From Corynebacterium pseudopelargi (GTDB taxonomy: Bacteria; Actinomycetota; Actinomycetes; Mycobacteriales; Mycobacteriaceae), in the NCBI RefSeq assembly GCF_003814005.1, contig NZ_CP033898.1, positions 1,736,001 through 1,800,000 on the forward strand: a DNA stretch of 64,000 nucleotides, in the 5' to 3' direction. Shown here piece by piece: positions 42,896-53,800 of the stretch. A program made the position numbers and the translations under genes. A model generated the notes under the pieces. The model did not search any database. It was given only the letters and a program-made list of their open reading frames with translations, and was not told the origin of the DNA. How positions within the stretch are numbered: position 1 is the stretch's first letter; each line of letters opens with the position of its first letter.

Positions 42896-43729
42896 ATGAC
42901 TTCGGGGGGAGCCAATTCTTCGCAACGCGTGCTGCGTTTGAGCCCATCGGCATCGCTACTGCGCCGCAGCGCACACGAGCTGCAATTCGGCCTCGACGCC
43001 ACGCGCGCTGGCATCGTGGAAACCTTACCTGGTCGGGCCAGAGAACTCGGCGAGGTGCTCGAACAACCGGCCACGCACCAGCAATTAGCCCAGCGCATCC
43101 AGCACGTGGGTTATAGCCTCAGCGAGGCCTATGGGCTTATCGACGACCTCCTCGTCCACGGCATTTTGCGCCCCACACCAAGAGAAGGCCCTGTTGTGTT
43201 GGTCGGGGAATTGGCAGGTATTGGCAGAATCCTGCGACGCGAATTGCGAGGGCGGATAAGAACACGCGCCAAAGATAGTGCAGCCCTGATTGAGTCTGCT
43301 TCAGCCGACACCCCCATCGTGGTGCTCGCCCCGCACGAAACCCCAGAGCTAGTGCCGCTGTTGGCCACAAAATCCACCGTCTTTCCAGTGCAGTCCATCG
43401 ACGGCGCCGGTGTGATCGGCCCGCTTCGGCTGCGTGGGCATGGCCCATGTATCCTATGTGCTGATCTGCTGCGCACTGCTGGCGATCCGCTTTGGGCTCG
43501 GCTCCGCAAAGCTACAAGCGCCGCAGGCTTAGAAGCCCCGGCGCGCCTGGCTACTGCGGCAGCGCTTTTAGCGCTGATCAGAGGCCTAGAAATACCCAAC
43601 CCCTCCCCTGGCCAAAGTGGGGTTATGCCCACTCCAGGCTTAGAGCTGGTGTGCAATGGCTTTAAGGTGTGCCACCGCGTTGTCGAGCAGTATTCGCTGT
43701 GCCCGCTGTGCTGGGCGCAGAAGGCTTAG
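42896..43729 (+). CDS. Cyclodehydratase-like protein with two CxxC motifs
   Basis: 277 residues from ATG 42896. The N-terminal half (VLRLSPSASLLRRS, LQFGLDA) resembles the leader-binding part of azoline-forming cyclodehydratases and ThiF-like proteins. Cys pairs CILC (near residue 185) and CPLC (near the C-terminus) suggest one bound zinc. No YcaO partner or precursor peptide lies nearby, so a peptide-modifying role is unsupported. The corresponding mycobacterial gene sits at the same place beside uvrD2. Start lies 38 bp from the divergent YgjP gene. Confidence 0.7.
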   Translation: MTSGGANSSQRVLRLSPSASLLRRSAHELQFGLDATRAGIVETLPGRARELGEVLEQPATHQQLAQRIQHVGYSLSEAYGLIDDLLVHGILRPTPREGPVVLVGELAGIGRILRRELRGRIRTRAKDSAALIESASADTPIVVLAPHETPELVPLLATKSTVFPVQSIDGAGVIGPLRLRGHGPCILCADLLRTAGDPLWARLRKATSAAGLEAPARLATAAALLALIRGLEIPNPSPGQSGVMPTPGLELVCNGFKVCHRVVEQYSLCPLCWAQKA

Positions 43730-45768
43730 GCGAAGTCCTCCACAATCGCTAGGATCTCGCGGCCAAAGCGTTCGAGTTTGACTTCGCCTACGCCAGATAC
43801 GCTGCCGAGTTCCACCTCAGTTGTTGGGGCTTTTTCTGCGATAGCGCGCAAGGTGGCGTCGCTAAACACCACATAGGCCGGCTTTTGTATCTCCATGGCC
43901 ACTTCGCGGCGCCATGTTCTAAGTGCTTGGAACAGTTCCTCATTGTCACCGGGGCAATCTTCGCAGCGCCCCACAATCATGGATTGAGCAGTCACCAACA
44001 CGCTGCCACAGACCCGGCAGGTTTTTCTTCTTTGTGCCCGGCCAGGTATCGCCGCAGCGCTGCTTGTTGGGGCAATGCCATCAAGAAAGCGGCTGCGCTG
44101 CCTGTTGGCTTTGCCGCCTTCCTGGCGAGCGAGGCTCCAAGAGCAATAAAGGCGTTCGCGCGCACGGGTCACGCCAACATACAGCAGCCTGCGTTCTTCT
44201 TCAATTGCGTCTTCGCCTGCCTTGATGGCTTGGCGGATCGGCACCATGGATTCATATAACCCGGTTAAAAATACCGCGTCCCACTCCAAACCCTTGGCAG
44301 AGTGCAGAGAAGTCAGCGTCACTCGATTCATACTCGGTGGGTTTTTCGCCTCGGCGCGCTGCTGGAATTTCAGCAACAAGCCCTGCAGATCCAGTGTGGC
44401 ATCGGCGCGGGCGAATTCTTCTGCAAGATCTGCCAATGCGCGAAGGGATTGCCAGCGTTCGCGTGCCTGGGCACCGGTTGGCTCCTGCTGTTCCAGCCCA
44501 AGGGGGAATAACAGATTGCGCACGGTAGGCAGCAGGGGTTCTTCGGCTAGTTCGGGGCGCTGCGCGGCTTTGGCAAGTGCGGCAAGGGCTTCTCTAATTT
44601 CGCGGCGTTTAAAAAATTCGGTGCCGCCGCGCACTTCGTAGTCGATGCCGGCTTCGCTAAAGGCCTGCTCGAACTGTTCCGAAAGCGCATTGATGCGGTA
44701 GAGCACGGCAATTTCAGAAGCCGGGATGCCTTGGGCTAGCAGTTGTTTGACCTTTGAGGCCACCGCACGCGCCTCTGAGGGATCGTCTGGGTATTGATCA
44801 AACTCCGGCTCGTGATTCACACTCGGGCGCATGCCGCGCAGCTCCAGGCGAGTTCCTGCCACACGGCCTTTGGCTTTGCCGATGACTTGGTTGGCAAGAT
44901 CGGTTACTTCTTTGGTGGAGCGATAATCGCGCTGGAGTTTCACCACGACTGAGTTTTCGTATTTTCTTGAAAAATCCAGCAGGTAGTCCGGGGTGGCGCC
45001 GGTAAACGAGTAGATGGTTTGGTTGGCATCGCCCACCACGGTCAGATCGTCGCGATTGCCTAACCAGGCATCGAGCAGGCGTTGCTGCAAGGGCGTAACG
45101 TCCTGGTATTCGTCGACGACGAAGGTGCGGTATTGGGCGCGGAATTCCTCGGCAATGGCCGGCGAATGTTCAATAGCGCCGGCAGCTTGGATGATGATGT
45201 CATTGAAATCCAGCAGCATTCCTTGATCGGTGACCTTGGATTGCTCGTACCTGGAGTACACCTCGGCGATCTTTTCTTTTGCTACAGGTGTGCTTCGGCT
45301 TGAGGCTGCTTCCACATAGCGTTCTGGGGTGACTAAGGCAGCTTTTGCCCACTCCACCTCGGATAACACATCGCGGACCTGTTCGGTGGAGGAATCAAGA
45401 CCCACCGAGCGCATGGCTCGAGCCACAAGCGGGAATTTATTATCGAGCAGTTTCCATGGCATCGTGCCAGCCACCTGGGGCCAGAAATAGCCCAGTTGCT
45501 TCATTGCTGCCGCGTGGAAGGTGCGTGCTTGTACCCCTCCGATGCCCATGAGGTGCAGGCGGTGGCGCATCTCATTGGCGGCGCGGTTGGTAAAGGTCAC
45601 AGCCAGCACGCGCTGGGGGCTTGTCAGCCCTTGATCGCACAGGTGGGCAATGCGGTAGGTAATCGTGCGTGTCTTGCCTGTTCCAGCGCCGGCCAGAATC
45701 GCCACCGGGCCACGGGGAGCCTCGGCGGCTTTTCTTTGATCGGCATCTAATTGGCTTAAATCAATCAC
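43726..45768 (-). CDS. uvrD2: UvrD2-type ATP-dependent DNA helicase
   Basis: 680 residues from GTG 45768, whose GTGA overlaps the nudC stop and which has AGGAG eight bases upstream; the GTG at 45777 is less likely. SF1 motifs: Walker A AGAGTGKTRT, motif II VDEYQD, motif III VGDANQTIYSFTGA. After the motor comes a four-Cys zinc finger (CRVCG..CEDC near residue 580) and a C-terminal HRDC domain, as in mycobacterial UvrD2. 3' end overlaps the convergent gene by four bases. Confidence 0.94.
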   Translation of the reverse strand: MIDLSQLDADQRKAAEAPRGPVAILAGAGTGKTRTITYRIAHLCDQGLTSPQRVLAVTFTNRAANEMRHRLHLMGIGGVQARTFHAAAMKQLGYFWPQVAGTMPWKLLDNKFPLVARAMRSVGLDSSTEQVRDVLSEVEWAKAALVTPERYVEAASSRSTPVAKEKIAEVYSRYEQSKVTDQGMLLDFNDIIIQAAGAIEHSPAIAEEFRAQYRTFVVDEYQDVTPLQQRLLDAWLGNRDDLTVVGDANQTIYSFTGATPDYLLDFSRKYENSVVVKLQRDYRSTKEVTDLANQVIGKAKGRVAGTRLELRGMRPSVNHEPEFDQYPDDPSEARAVASKVKQLLAQGIPASEIAVLYRINALSEQFEQAFSEAGIDYEVRGGTEFFKRREIREALAALAKAAQRPELAEEPLLPTVRNLLFPLGLEQQEPTGAQARERWQSLRALADLAEEFARADATLDLQGLLLKFQQRAEAKNPPSMNRVTLTSLHSAKGLEWDAVFLTGLYESMVPIRQAIKAGEDAIEEERRLLYVGVTRARERLYCSWSLARQEGGKANRQRSRFLDGIAPTSSAAAIPGRAQRRKTCRVCGSVLVTAQSMIVGRCEDCPGDNEELFQALRTWRREVAMEIQKPAYVVFSDATLRAIAEKAPTTEVELGSVSGVGEVKLERFGREILAIVEDFA

Positions 45769-46469
45769 GAACACCACTCCTGGATTAAGGCATGAGCAAT
45801 AGAACCTTCAGCGGGCAAGGGCACCACCCCACGGCGTAATTCATCGGGGCTAAGCCAACGGGTTTCAAGCAACTCACCATCGGTGCTTGTGACCTGTTGT
45901 TCATCCTTGGTGATTGCATGCATTCCCACCATGATTGAAGAGCTAAAAGGCCAAGGTTGGCTGCGTAGATATTGCACCTGGGATAGCCTTCGGCCGGATT
46001 CTTCAAGCACTTCCCTAGCAAAGGCCTGCTCAAAGGTCTCGCCTAAATCCACATAGCCGGCGATGAGCGAGAAATAGCTCGAACGCTGAGCATTGCGCCC
46101 AAGCAGAATGTAATCGGTGCCTGCTAGTTGCACTCGCCCAATCACCGCCGGGTCGATTCGCGGAAACACCATGGTGCCTTCGGCGGTGCGCTTCACACCT
46201 GCCCGGGTGGGGTGCGGTGTTAAGGGAAGTCCACTGAGCGGATCAAATTGGAGGTTTTCTTCATTGGCTAGGTGCGCAACCACTGTTAGGGATTCAGCAT
46301 CGAAGCAGCGCTGCGCTTTACCGGTCAGCGCACGCACCTCCTGCGCGCTGACGCGGCGTATGTGGGGCTGTGTTTGATCGGGCTGATCACTATCGATGGC
46401 TACCGCTTGCCCATCGGCATCCACCGGCAACTCGCCGTTGGGGCCTACAATCCACTGCTTTTGGGGCAT
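45765..46469 (-). CDS. nudC: NADH/NAD+ diphosphatase NudC
   Basis: 234 residues. Nudix box GYVDLGETFEQAFAREVLEESG and, just after it, SQPWPFSSSIMVG, the motif specific for NudC. Cleaves NAD(H) to NMN(H) and AMP, and removes NAD caps from RNA in E. coli. The zinc Cys of E. coli NudC are absent. ATG overlaps the stop of the K+ channel gene (TAATG), so translation is coupled. Confidence 0.93.
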   Translation of the reverse strand: MPQKQWIVGPNGELPVDADGQAVAIDSDQPDQTQPHIRRVSAQEVRALTGKAQRCFDAESLTVVAHLANEENLQFDPLSGLPLTPHPTRAGVKRTAEGTMVFPRIDPAVIGRVQLAGTDYILLGRNAQRSSYFSLIAGYVDLGETFEQAFAREVLEESGRRLSQVQYLRSQPWPFSSSIMVGMHAITKDEQQVTSTDGELLETRWLSPDELRRGVVPLPAEGSIAHALIQEWCS

Positions 46470-47542
46470 TATTGCTGGATATCGTCGCTAAACACGCGAC
46501 GCACATACAGCAGGCGGTCGCCGGGTTCTACCGTTTCGGCTTCGGGGGAATCAATGCGGTAGAGCTCGCCTGATCGCACCACGCCTAGGACGATATCTGC
46601 CAGGTGGCGAGGGTTGGCACCAACTTCATCTTCGCCAACGGGACGCTCGGCCACAGAGAAGCCCTCACCGGGGGAAAGCAGATCCTCCATCATCTCCACC
46701 ACGGAAGGGGTAACGGTGGCAAGGCCAAGCATTCGGCCGGCAGTTTCAGAGGAGATCACCACGGAATCGGCACCTGATTGCTCAAGCAGGTGCTGGTTTT
46801 CGGATTCGCGCACACTGGCCACAATCCACGCATGTGGCGAGAGTTCGCGCACGGTGAGGGTGACCAGCACGGCCGTATCGTCGATGCTTGGAGCAACCAC
46901 CACGGCCTTGGCTTTGGGCACGCCTGCAAGTTTGAGCACCTCGGATTTGGTGGCCGTGCCATTCACGCTCACCAAACCGGCGTTATTGGCCATTTCCAGT
47001 GCCGTCGGGTCGGTATCTACGACCACAATCTCGTTGGGAGACACGCCGTCGGCAAGCAAAGCTGCCACAGCGGAACGTCCCTTGGTGCCGTAGCCGATGA
47101 CTACGGTGTGGTTGCGCATATTCTTCCTCCAACGCTGGATCTTCCAGGCCATTCTTGATTCTTCTGTGAGCACCGACAAGGTGGTGCCCACCAAGAGGAT
47201 CACGAAGGCCAAGCGGATCGGGGTAACGATGATGATGTTGATCAGGCGGGCGACTTGGGTCACCGGGGTGATATCGCCGTAGCCGGTGGTCGACAGCGAG
47301 ACTGCCGAATAGTAGAGGGCATCGACAAACGTGAGGTGCTCTGAGTAGCCGTCTTTATCAAAGTAGACCACCAGTGCCACCATGATGATCAACCCGAGCG
47401 CATAGCCAAAGCGCCGCGCGATAAGGCGCACCGGACTCATTGCCGCATTGCCCGGCATGCGGATCACATTGAGCAACGTGTGCTCGGGGAGCTCGTTTAA
47501 CTCCACTTCCGGGCGGAAGCGCTCCTGGTCACGCTGGGTCAT
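46469..47542 (-). CDS. Two-TM potassium channel with RCK (TrkA-N/TrkA-C) domain
   Basis: 357 residues. Two membrane segments (near 45-62 and 103-125) flank the selectivity filter TTGYGD. The cytoplasmic RCK part begins with the Rossmann motif VVIGYGTKGRSA and ends with a TrkA-C domain (GELYRIDS, VEPGDRLLYV). Same organisation as the C. glutamicum channel CglK. First gene of channel-nudC-uvrD2. Confidence 0.93.
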   Translation of the reverse strand: MTQRDQERFRPEVELNELPEHTLLNVIRMPGNAAMSPVRLIARRFGYALGLIIMVALVVYFDKDGYSEHLTFVDALYYSAVSLSTTGYGDITPVTQVARLINIIIVTPIRLAFVILLVGTTLSVLTEESRMAWKIQRWRKNMRNHTVVIGYGTKGRSAVAALLADGVSPNEIVVVDTDPTALEMANNAGLVSVNGTATKSEVLKLAGVPKAKAVVVAPSIDDTAVLVTLTVRELSPHAWIVASVRESENQHLLEQSGADSVVISSETAGRMLGLATVTPSVVEMMEDLLSPGEGFSVAERPVGEDEVGANPRHLADIVLGVVRSGELYRIDSPEAETVEPGDRLLYVRRVFSDDIQQ

Positions 47543-47599
47543 CTGCTTGACTCTGCTCCATTCATCGGGTGATCTCTATTCACTTGCCCCTGGCAAACC

Positions 47600-50500
47600 C
47601 TACCGTTTTGGATTCTGTGCTTCCAAGAGCTGCGCTAGCTCTTCGGCATCGGGCAGGTGTTGGGGAGCCAGAAGCTCATGCTTGCTCACATAATAAAAGG
47701 CCGCTTGGACTGCCTCAGGCTCAATACCTTGCAGCTTAGCCCAGGCAAGCCGGTAGACAGCCAACTGCATTTCCACCGATTTTCGCTCCTGAGCTGTAGG
47801 AAGCTGCCCCGTTTTCCAGTCCACCACCAAAAAGCCATCATCTTGGGCAAATACCGCATCCATGCGCCCGCGCAGCACATGGCGGCCAATGGCCACCTCG
47901 AAGGGCTGTTCCACGGCCACCGGGGTGCGATCAAGCCACTCGGAGGCAAGGAAGTGTTCTTTGAGCTGATCGAGGTTTTCTTCTACATATTCTTCACCAA
48001 AGGCGAGTTCCTGCTCATCCAGCAGCGCAGCCTGGCCAAATTGGCGCTCGATCCACTCATGAAAGGCCGTGCCTCGTTTGGCATATTCATTGGGCTTAAA
48101 GGGCACTGGCCTGCGCTTACGCCTGGCAAATCGTTCGGGGTTGTCTCTTAAGCTCACCAAATCGGTGGCGGTGAGTTCGCGCGGCAATGCCACTTCCACG
48201 CTTGGCGCTTCCAGGGCCTTATGTTCCTGGATAATGGCGCTCACGTCTTGTTCCCAGGTCTGGAACAAGTCGCCGTCTTGGATCAACTCCGGTAATGACT
48301 CCAAGGCAGCCATTACTTCATCAGCACCCTTCGGTTCGAGGGGCTGAGGAAACACAGCACTTCGGGGTAGTTGTTGCTCTTTGCCATCTTCGGGCTTGAA
48401 TTCCCAACGCAAGATAGCGTCGGCATCCACCACATCGTGGAGTTGTTCAAATGCTTCAAAGGGTGGCTTTTCTGAGCAGGTCAGCAGCAGCGAGTCTTCT
48501 GCGCGAGTCATCGCCACATAAAAGAGGCGAATCGCCTCGGCAGCGTTTTTCTGTTTAAACGCCTCACGATGCCTTTCGAGGCTTCGGGCAAACGCCGCTT
48601 TGGTTTCAGTATCCACCTCGCTGAGCACCGGAGAGCCGAACATGCTCTGATCGTCTTCATCGGCATCGCCAAGCAAGGCCGAAGGAATCCGGTGTTCCTG
48701 CTTCAGCCACGTTTCGGTACGAGCTTTATAGGTATCACTATCGCAGTGCATCACTGCAACGTGCTGCCACTCCAAGCCCTTGGACTTATGCACGGTAAGA
48801 ATCTGCACACGCTCGGAGTGCACTTCCACGTCTCCTGGATCAAGGCCTTTATCGTGCTCGATGGCCATGCGCACGTACTGCAAAAACTGTGGCAGCGTCG
48901 CCCCTTTGAGCCTGGAGTATTCCTCCACTACCTCGGCAAAGCGATCAAGGTGGGTGGTGCCTACAACACGGCCGGCGTGTTCTGGGCGCTGGAGCACCTC
49001 GGTGCGGATATTAAATACCCGCTCGATATTGGCAAAAACATCAGGCAGGGCCACATTGGTGGCGCTGGCGCGCAAGAAGCGCAACTTTGCGGCAAGATCG
49101 CGCACACGCAATTCACCTTCGGGGCTTAAGCCGATGCGTTGGGCATCACCAATATCGGCAACCGCATCGGCAAGGCCCGCGAGGTTCTCCTGGTCGGATT
49201 GCAGCACCTGCTGGATTTGGGCTTTGAGCTTTTCTAGGGGATCTGCAATGGATTCGGTGTTGATTTCCTTGCTGCCGCCAAGCTCATTGGCGCGGCGTTG
49301 CAGTGCCTTGATATCTGCGGCGTCAAGGCCCACGGCCGCAGAAGCTAGCACATGGAAGCTGGCGCGATTATCGGCCGGATCCACCAGCATCGAGGCGATG
49401 GCCAACATATCGGCTACCTCGGGGATGGTGAGCAAGCCGGAAAGCCCCACCACTTCTACCGGCACGCCGCGTTCACGCAGCGCTTGTTCCATGGGTGCGA
49501 AATCTCGCTGCTTGCGCATTAATACCGCAGCAGTAAAAGGTGTATCGCTTTCGCGCTGGTAATAGCGTTGTGCCAGCGCATCAGCCACCGTGGCGATCTC
49601 TTCTTCCCTGGTGGGAAACGCCCCGAGCGCCACTGAACCTGGGCCTTGATTGGGCAGCGGTTCTAGCGGCTGCACCAAGCGCTTGGGGTTGTGTGCGGAT
49701 CCAAGGATCGATGTGGCCACTTGGTTAGCCAGGGTGAGCACGCTGCTGGGGTTTCTAAAGCTGGTGGTGAGCTCGTATTTCTTTGCAGGTTTCCCCTCGT
49801 GCGGGAAGTCTTCTGGGAAGCGTTCGAGGTTCGATGCGGATCCACCGCGCCAGCCATAGATCGACTGCATGGGATCACCCACGGCAGTCACGTGGCTTTC
49901 TGCAAACAGGGCAGATAGCAGCACTCTTTGGGCGTAGCTGGTGTCTTGGTATTCATCCAGCAGCACCACCGAGAAGCGCTCCCGCATCGCAGCACCCACC
50001 TCCGGGTGTTCAGAAGCCAAGCGGGCAGCCAGCGCCATTTGTTGGTTGAAGGTCATGAGCTTTTCTTCGCGCAGATAGCTGCGGAATTGCTCTACTACCG
50101 GTAGGAGCTGGAGCCGGACTTCTTGGGCTTGCAGATACTCCGTGGCTGTTTTGTTGATAGATTCCCGGCCAGTGGGAACGGCGTCTGCTTCGGCAAATAG
50201 GGCGTGTGTTTCTTCCCGAATCGCCTGTGGTTCAACGAGGTTGGCTTCCATTTCGGCGTTGAGGTCAACCAGACGCGACACCAAGGTATTAAAGGCCAGG
50301 TTGCTATTGATCGGCCCGCGATACTCTTTGAGCACGCGTTGGGCGATCAGCATTAACTCGGTGCGGCTGATAATGCGGGCCGAGGGCTCAACCGGTAGTA
50401 GCAAACCAAATTCGCGCACCAAGCGCCCGGCAAAGGAGTCATAGGTTGCTACCGTCGGCGCGATCACCTCGAGGGTTGCTCTTAAGGATTGTTCATCCCC

Positions 50501-50803
50501 TAAGAGTGCGTCGAGCTCATCAAAGTGCGCCGATTGCCGAAGGGTGGTCAAACGACCACTGATGCGTTGTGCGAGTTGCTGCGCGGCTTTATTGGTAAAG
50601 GTCAGCCCTAATACCTGCTCGGGTGCCACAAGCCCATTGGCTACCAGCCACACCACTCGCGCCGCCATAGTTTCGGTTTTGCCAGCACCTGCTCCAGCAA
50701 CCACCAGTGATGATGCCAAAGGCGCGCCGATCACGGCGGCCTGCTGCGTGGTGGGTGGGTATGGTTGGCCGAGGTATTGGGAAAGTTGCACTGGGTTAAT
50801 CAT
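47600..50803 (-). CDS. adnB: AdnB: helicase-nuclease subunit with intact motor
   Basis: 1067 residues from ATG 50803, which overlaps the adnA stop (ATGA). SF1A motor with Walker A AGAGAGKTET, motif II LDEYQDTSY and motif III VGDPMQSIYGWRGG. The C-terminal PD-(D/E)XK nuclease has GRMDAVF, VVDWKTGQ and QLAVYRLAW. With AdnA it forms the actinobacterial end-resection machine that processes double-strand breaks. About 57 bp before the channel gene. Confidence 0.94.
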   Translation of the reverse strand: MINPVQLSQYLGQPYPPTTQQAAVIGAPLASSLVVAGAGAGKTETMAARVVWLVANGLVAPEQVLGLTFTNKAAQQLAQRISGRLTTLRQSAHFDELDALLGDEQSLRATLEVIAPTVATYDSFAGRLVREFGLLLPVEPSARIISRTELMLIAQRVLKEYRGPINSNLAFNTLVSRLVDLNAEMEANLVEPQAIREETHALFAEADAVPTGRESINKTATEYLQAQEVRLQLLPVVEQFRSYLREEKLMTFNQQMALAARLASEHPEVGAAMRERFSVVLLDEYQDTSYAQRVLLSALFAESHVTAVGDPMQSIYGWRGGSASNLERFPEDFPHEGKPAKKYELTTSFRNPSSVLTLANQVATSILGSAHNPKRLVQPLEPLPNQGPGSVALGAFPTREEEIATVADALAQRYYQRESDTPFTAAVLMRKQRDFAPMEQALRERGVPVEVVGLSGLLTIPEVADMLAIASMLVDPADNRASFHVLASAAVGLDAADIKALQRRANELGGSKEINTESIADPLEKLKAQIQQVLQSDQENLAGLADAVADIGDAQRIGLSPEGELRVRDLAAKLRFLRASATNVALPDVFANIERVFNIRTEVLQRPEHAGRVVGTTHLDRFAEVVEEYSRLKGATLPQFLQYVRMAIEHDKGLDPGDVEVHSERVQILTVHKSKGLEWQHVAVMHCDSDTYKARTETWLKQEHRIPSALLGDADEDDQSMFGSPVLSEVDTETKAAFARSLERHREAFKQKNAAEAIRLFYVAMTRAEDSLLLTCSEKPPFEAFEQLHDVVDADAILRWEFKPEDGKEQQLPRSAVFPQPLEPKGADEVMAALESLPELIQDGDLFQTWEQDVSAIIQEHKALEAPSVEVALPRELTATDLVSLRDNPERFARRKRRPVPFKPNEYAKRGTAFHEWIERQFGQAALLDEQELAFGEEYVEENLDQLKEHFLASEWLDRTPVAVEQPFEVAIGRHVLRGRMDAVFAQDDGFLVVDWKTGQLPTAQERKSVEMQLAVYRLAWAKLQGIEPEAVQAAFYYVSKHELLAPQHLPDAEELAQLLEAQNPKR

Positions 50804-53800
50804 GACGCAACGCCACTTTCTGGGTTTTGTACTGGGCAAATGCTAGCCAGGGCACAGTGAGTACACATGGGGTTTTCTCGCGCTTCAAGCACAGGACCGC
50901 GCAGCGATTCGAGCACCGCGGGTAGCTGTTGGGCGAATTGTTCTAGTGCCTCTGGTGTTTGTTTGGATTGTTCGCGGGTAATGCGACCCGATGTATTTTT
51001 TGGATACACCAGCACCGCACCTTCGACTTCTTCTCCATCGCCTTTGGCCGTGCGCACCTGCCCTTGTTCGAAGCTTCCTCGGCTAAGGGCGAGTTGATAG
51101 GCCAGAAGCTGCGGCATCTCTTCTACTGCTTTGGCTGCAGGGGGTGTCTTTCCCGTTTTAAAGTCCACGATCAAAAGGCCATCGCCTTCGCGTTCGAGCC
51201 GGTCAATCTTGCCTTTGATTCTTAAGTCCGGTTCCACTTCGACATTCACCGGCACTTCCACGCCTTGGAGCGTATCGCCGGCGTTGTGCACCTCAAGCCA
51301 GGCATCGAGGCGATCGAGCATCTGGTTGAAGGTGGCTTCGCTGGATTTCCGTGCCCAATCAGGCCCTTCGAGTTGTGCTGCGTGGGCCTGCGCGATGAGT
51401 TCACGCGCCTGCAAAGGATCAGCCCCGGTGGACACGGCCTCTGCATAGGCGTGTACCAGCGTGCCGGTTTGCATGGCGGCGGAATTTCCATCGACGTTGC
51501 CGAGCTGGGCTTTCAGTGGGCACAGCAGTGCTGTTTCAAGTTTGGAAGGCGATAGGGTCTGCACCTCCAGCGGGCTTTTCGACGACCCACCGCCGATCCC
51601 CCACCAGTGCCCCGGGTGGGCACCGGGGACTCCGGCCTGGGCAAGGCGTGCGAGTTGGCGTGCGGCCTGTTGGCGCTGGCGCTGTGAGGCATCAGGGGAT
51701 CCGAGCACGCGGCGGAGTTCTGCTACCAAGCCCGGCACGCTAAGCAGCCGGTTATTGCGTGGCATTGCAGCGCCTTCGGCTGCGTCTTGTTCCGCACCTT
51801 CGGCTTGGAGCGCAGGTTGATGGTGCAGCAAGGGCGCATCGAAGGACTCGAAGAACTGGGAGGGTTCGCCGTTTGCTGCCTCTGGGTCTTCTACTGCGGT
51901 GCAATACAGTTGAGCGCTTGCTCTGGTGCAGGCGAGGTGGAATAGGCGGCGTTCTTCATCCAGTTGTTCTTTCAGCCTTGAGGTGGGCAGCCCTGGTTCG
52001 ATGCCGCGATCGATGAGGTCTGTCAGCGCTGCTTGTTTGAAGATGGTGTCGCTTTGTTCCAGGGCAGGCCAGGTGCCTTCTTGGATGCCTGCGACAAGCA
52101 CAAGTTGCCACTCTTGGCCTACTGCCCCGTGTGCTGTCAGGATTTGCACTGCCTTTGGGGCTTCGATGCGGCGATCGCGAACGCCGGTGGGCAGCGTTTG
52201 TTCTTGGATGTGCCGAATAAAGCCACGCACACTGCCCTGCGGGCGGCGTTCTACCCAGTCACCTGCGGCGTCGAAAAGCGCAAGCATGGCGTCCAGGTCG
52301 CGGTCGGCCTGCGCACCGATGGCGCCTCCGCGCAGGCTTTGCGCCAGGAGGTGTTCGCCTAAACCGGTGGCCTCCCAGATGCTCCAAAGGGTCTGCTCTA
52401 CGCCCACGGCCTGTTCGCCTGCGTGGAGTACCTTCTGGATTCTTTCTAGGATCTCCATCTCGCGCGGGCCAAGATAGGCGGTGGCCCAGGCAAGGTCCTC
52501 GCTTTCGGGATAGCACTGCGGTTGCAGTAATTGCGCGAGCATCTCGATGGCGCGGCGTGATCCGCCGGCGCTGAGCTCGGCGCGGCGCAATCCCCTGAGC
52601 AGCCTGCGCATGGTGATGGCATCTGCGCCACCGATCGGGCCTTGCACGAGTGCTTCTACGTCGGCCAGCATGAGTTTGCTATCGAGTGCTTGCAGCGCAA
52701 GCAGCATGGCCACCACGATGTGTTCTTCGCTTAACACCACATCTGTGGCGTCCACTGCCGCTGGAACCCCTGCTGCCAGCAGCGCACGCCGAATCGGGGC
52801 GATAGCGCTTGCCTCGCGCACAATAACGGCCATGTCTTGCCAGGGGATCTTGTGGATCAGGTGCGCTCTTCGCAGCGTGTTGGCAATAAAGGTGTGCTCG
52901 CGTGCAAGGTTGTTACACAGCACCTTTTGGCGTTGGGGGTTGCGATGTGAAGGCCCCAGCACAATGTCATGGCCTTTGGGTACTGGCAGATTTTCTAGCC
53001 ACAATGGCGAGGCGCCGCGGAAGCTAAACACCGATTGCTGTGGATCCCCGGCGATAATGGCAGTCTCTGCCTGCACCATGAGGGCTTGGATCAGCTCTGC
53101 CGAACGTGGGTCAAGGTGCTGGGCATCATCAACGACGATGATGGACCAGGGGTGTTGTTCAAGGCTTTCGCGCGGAACCTTGGCCACTAGTTCCGAGGCA
53201 CTGTAGTTGTGCGGTGATCCAAGGCTCATCACCTGCTCGTATTCATCTAAGAAAGCGCCCGCAGAAGACCAAATTGCTTGGCCATATTGCTGGCCTAGGC
53301 TTTGCAATTGCTCCGGAGAAAGGTCGCGTTCTGCAGCGCGCAGGAGGAAATCGCGCAGGTCGCGGGCAAAGCCTACAAAGCCCACGGCTTCGCGATACGC
53401 AGGCGGCCACATAGCAAGGGCCGCAGGGCCTGCATCGAGCTGGCCTAGGAGCAATTCTCGGATCACACTATCTTGCTCGGCACCGGTGATCAGGCGGATA
53501 TCTTGATCGGTGCTTTGGCGCAGCAGCGCAAAGGCCAGAGAGTGGATAGAGCGCACCATGGTGGCATCGGCAACATAGTCGCTATGGCCTGCGGTGGCCA
53601 GGCGATCGGCCACCGCGCTGCGGAACCTGCCGGCGGCTTGCTTAGAGGCGGTTACCACCAAGATCTCCCGGGCGGATCTGCCCTGCATGATTTGCGTTGC
53701 CACAAAGTCAATTAATGCGGTGCTCAGGCCAGATCCGGCTGGGCCTTGCAGCCTCCATGTGCCGCGAGGCTGTTGGAAAAAGGGCAGCTCCCATTCCCGG

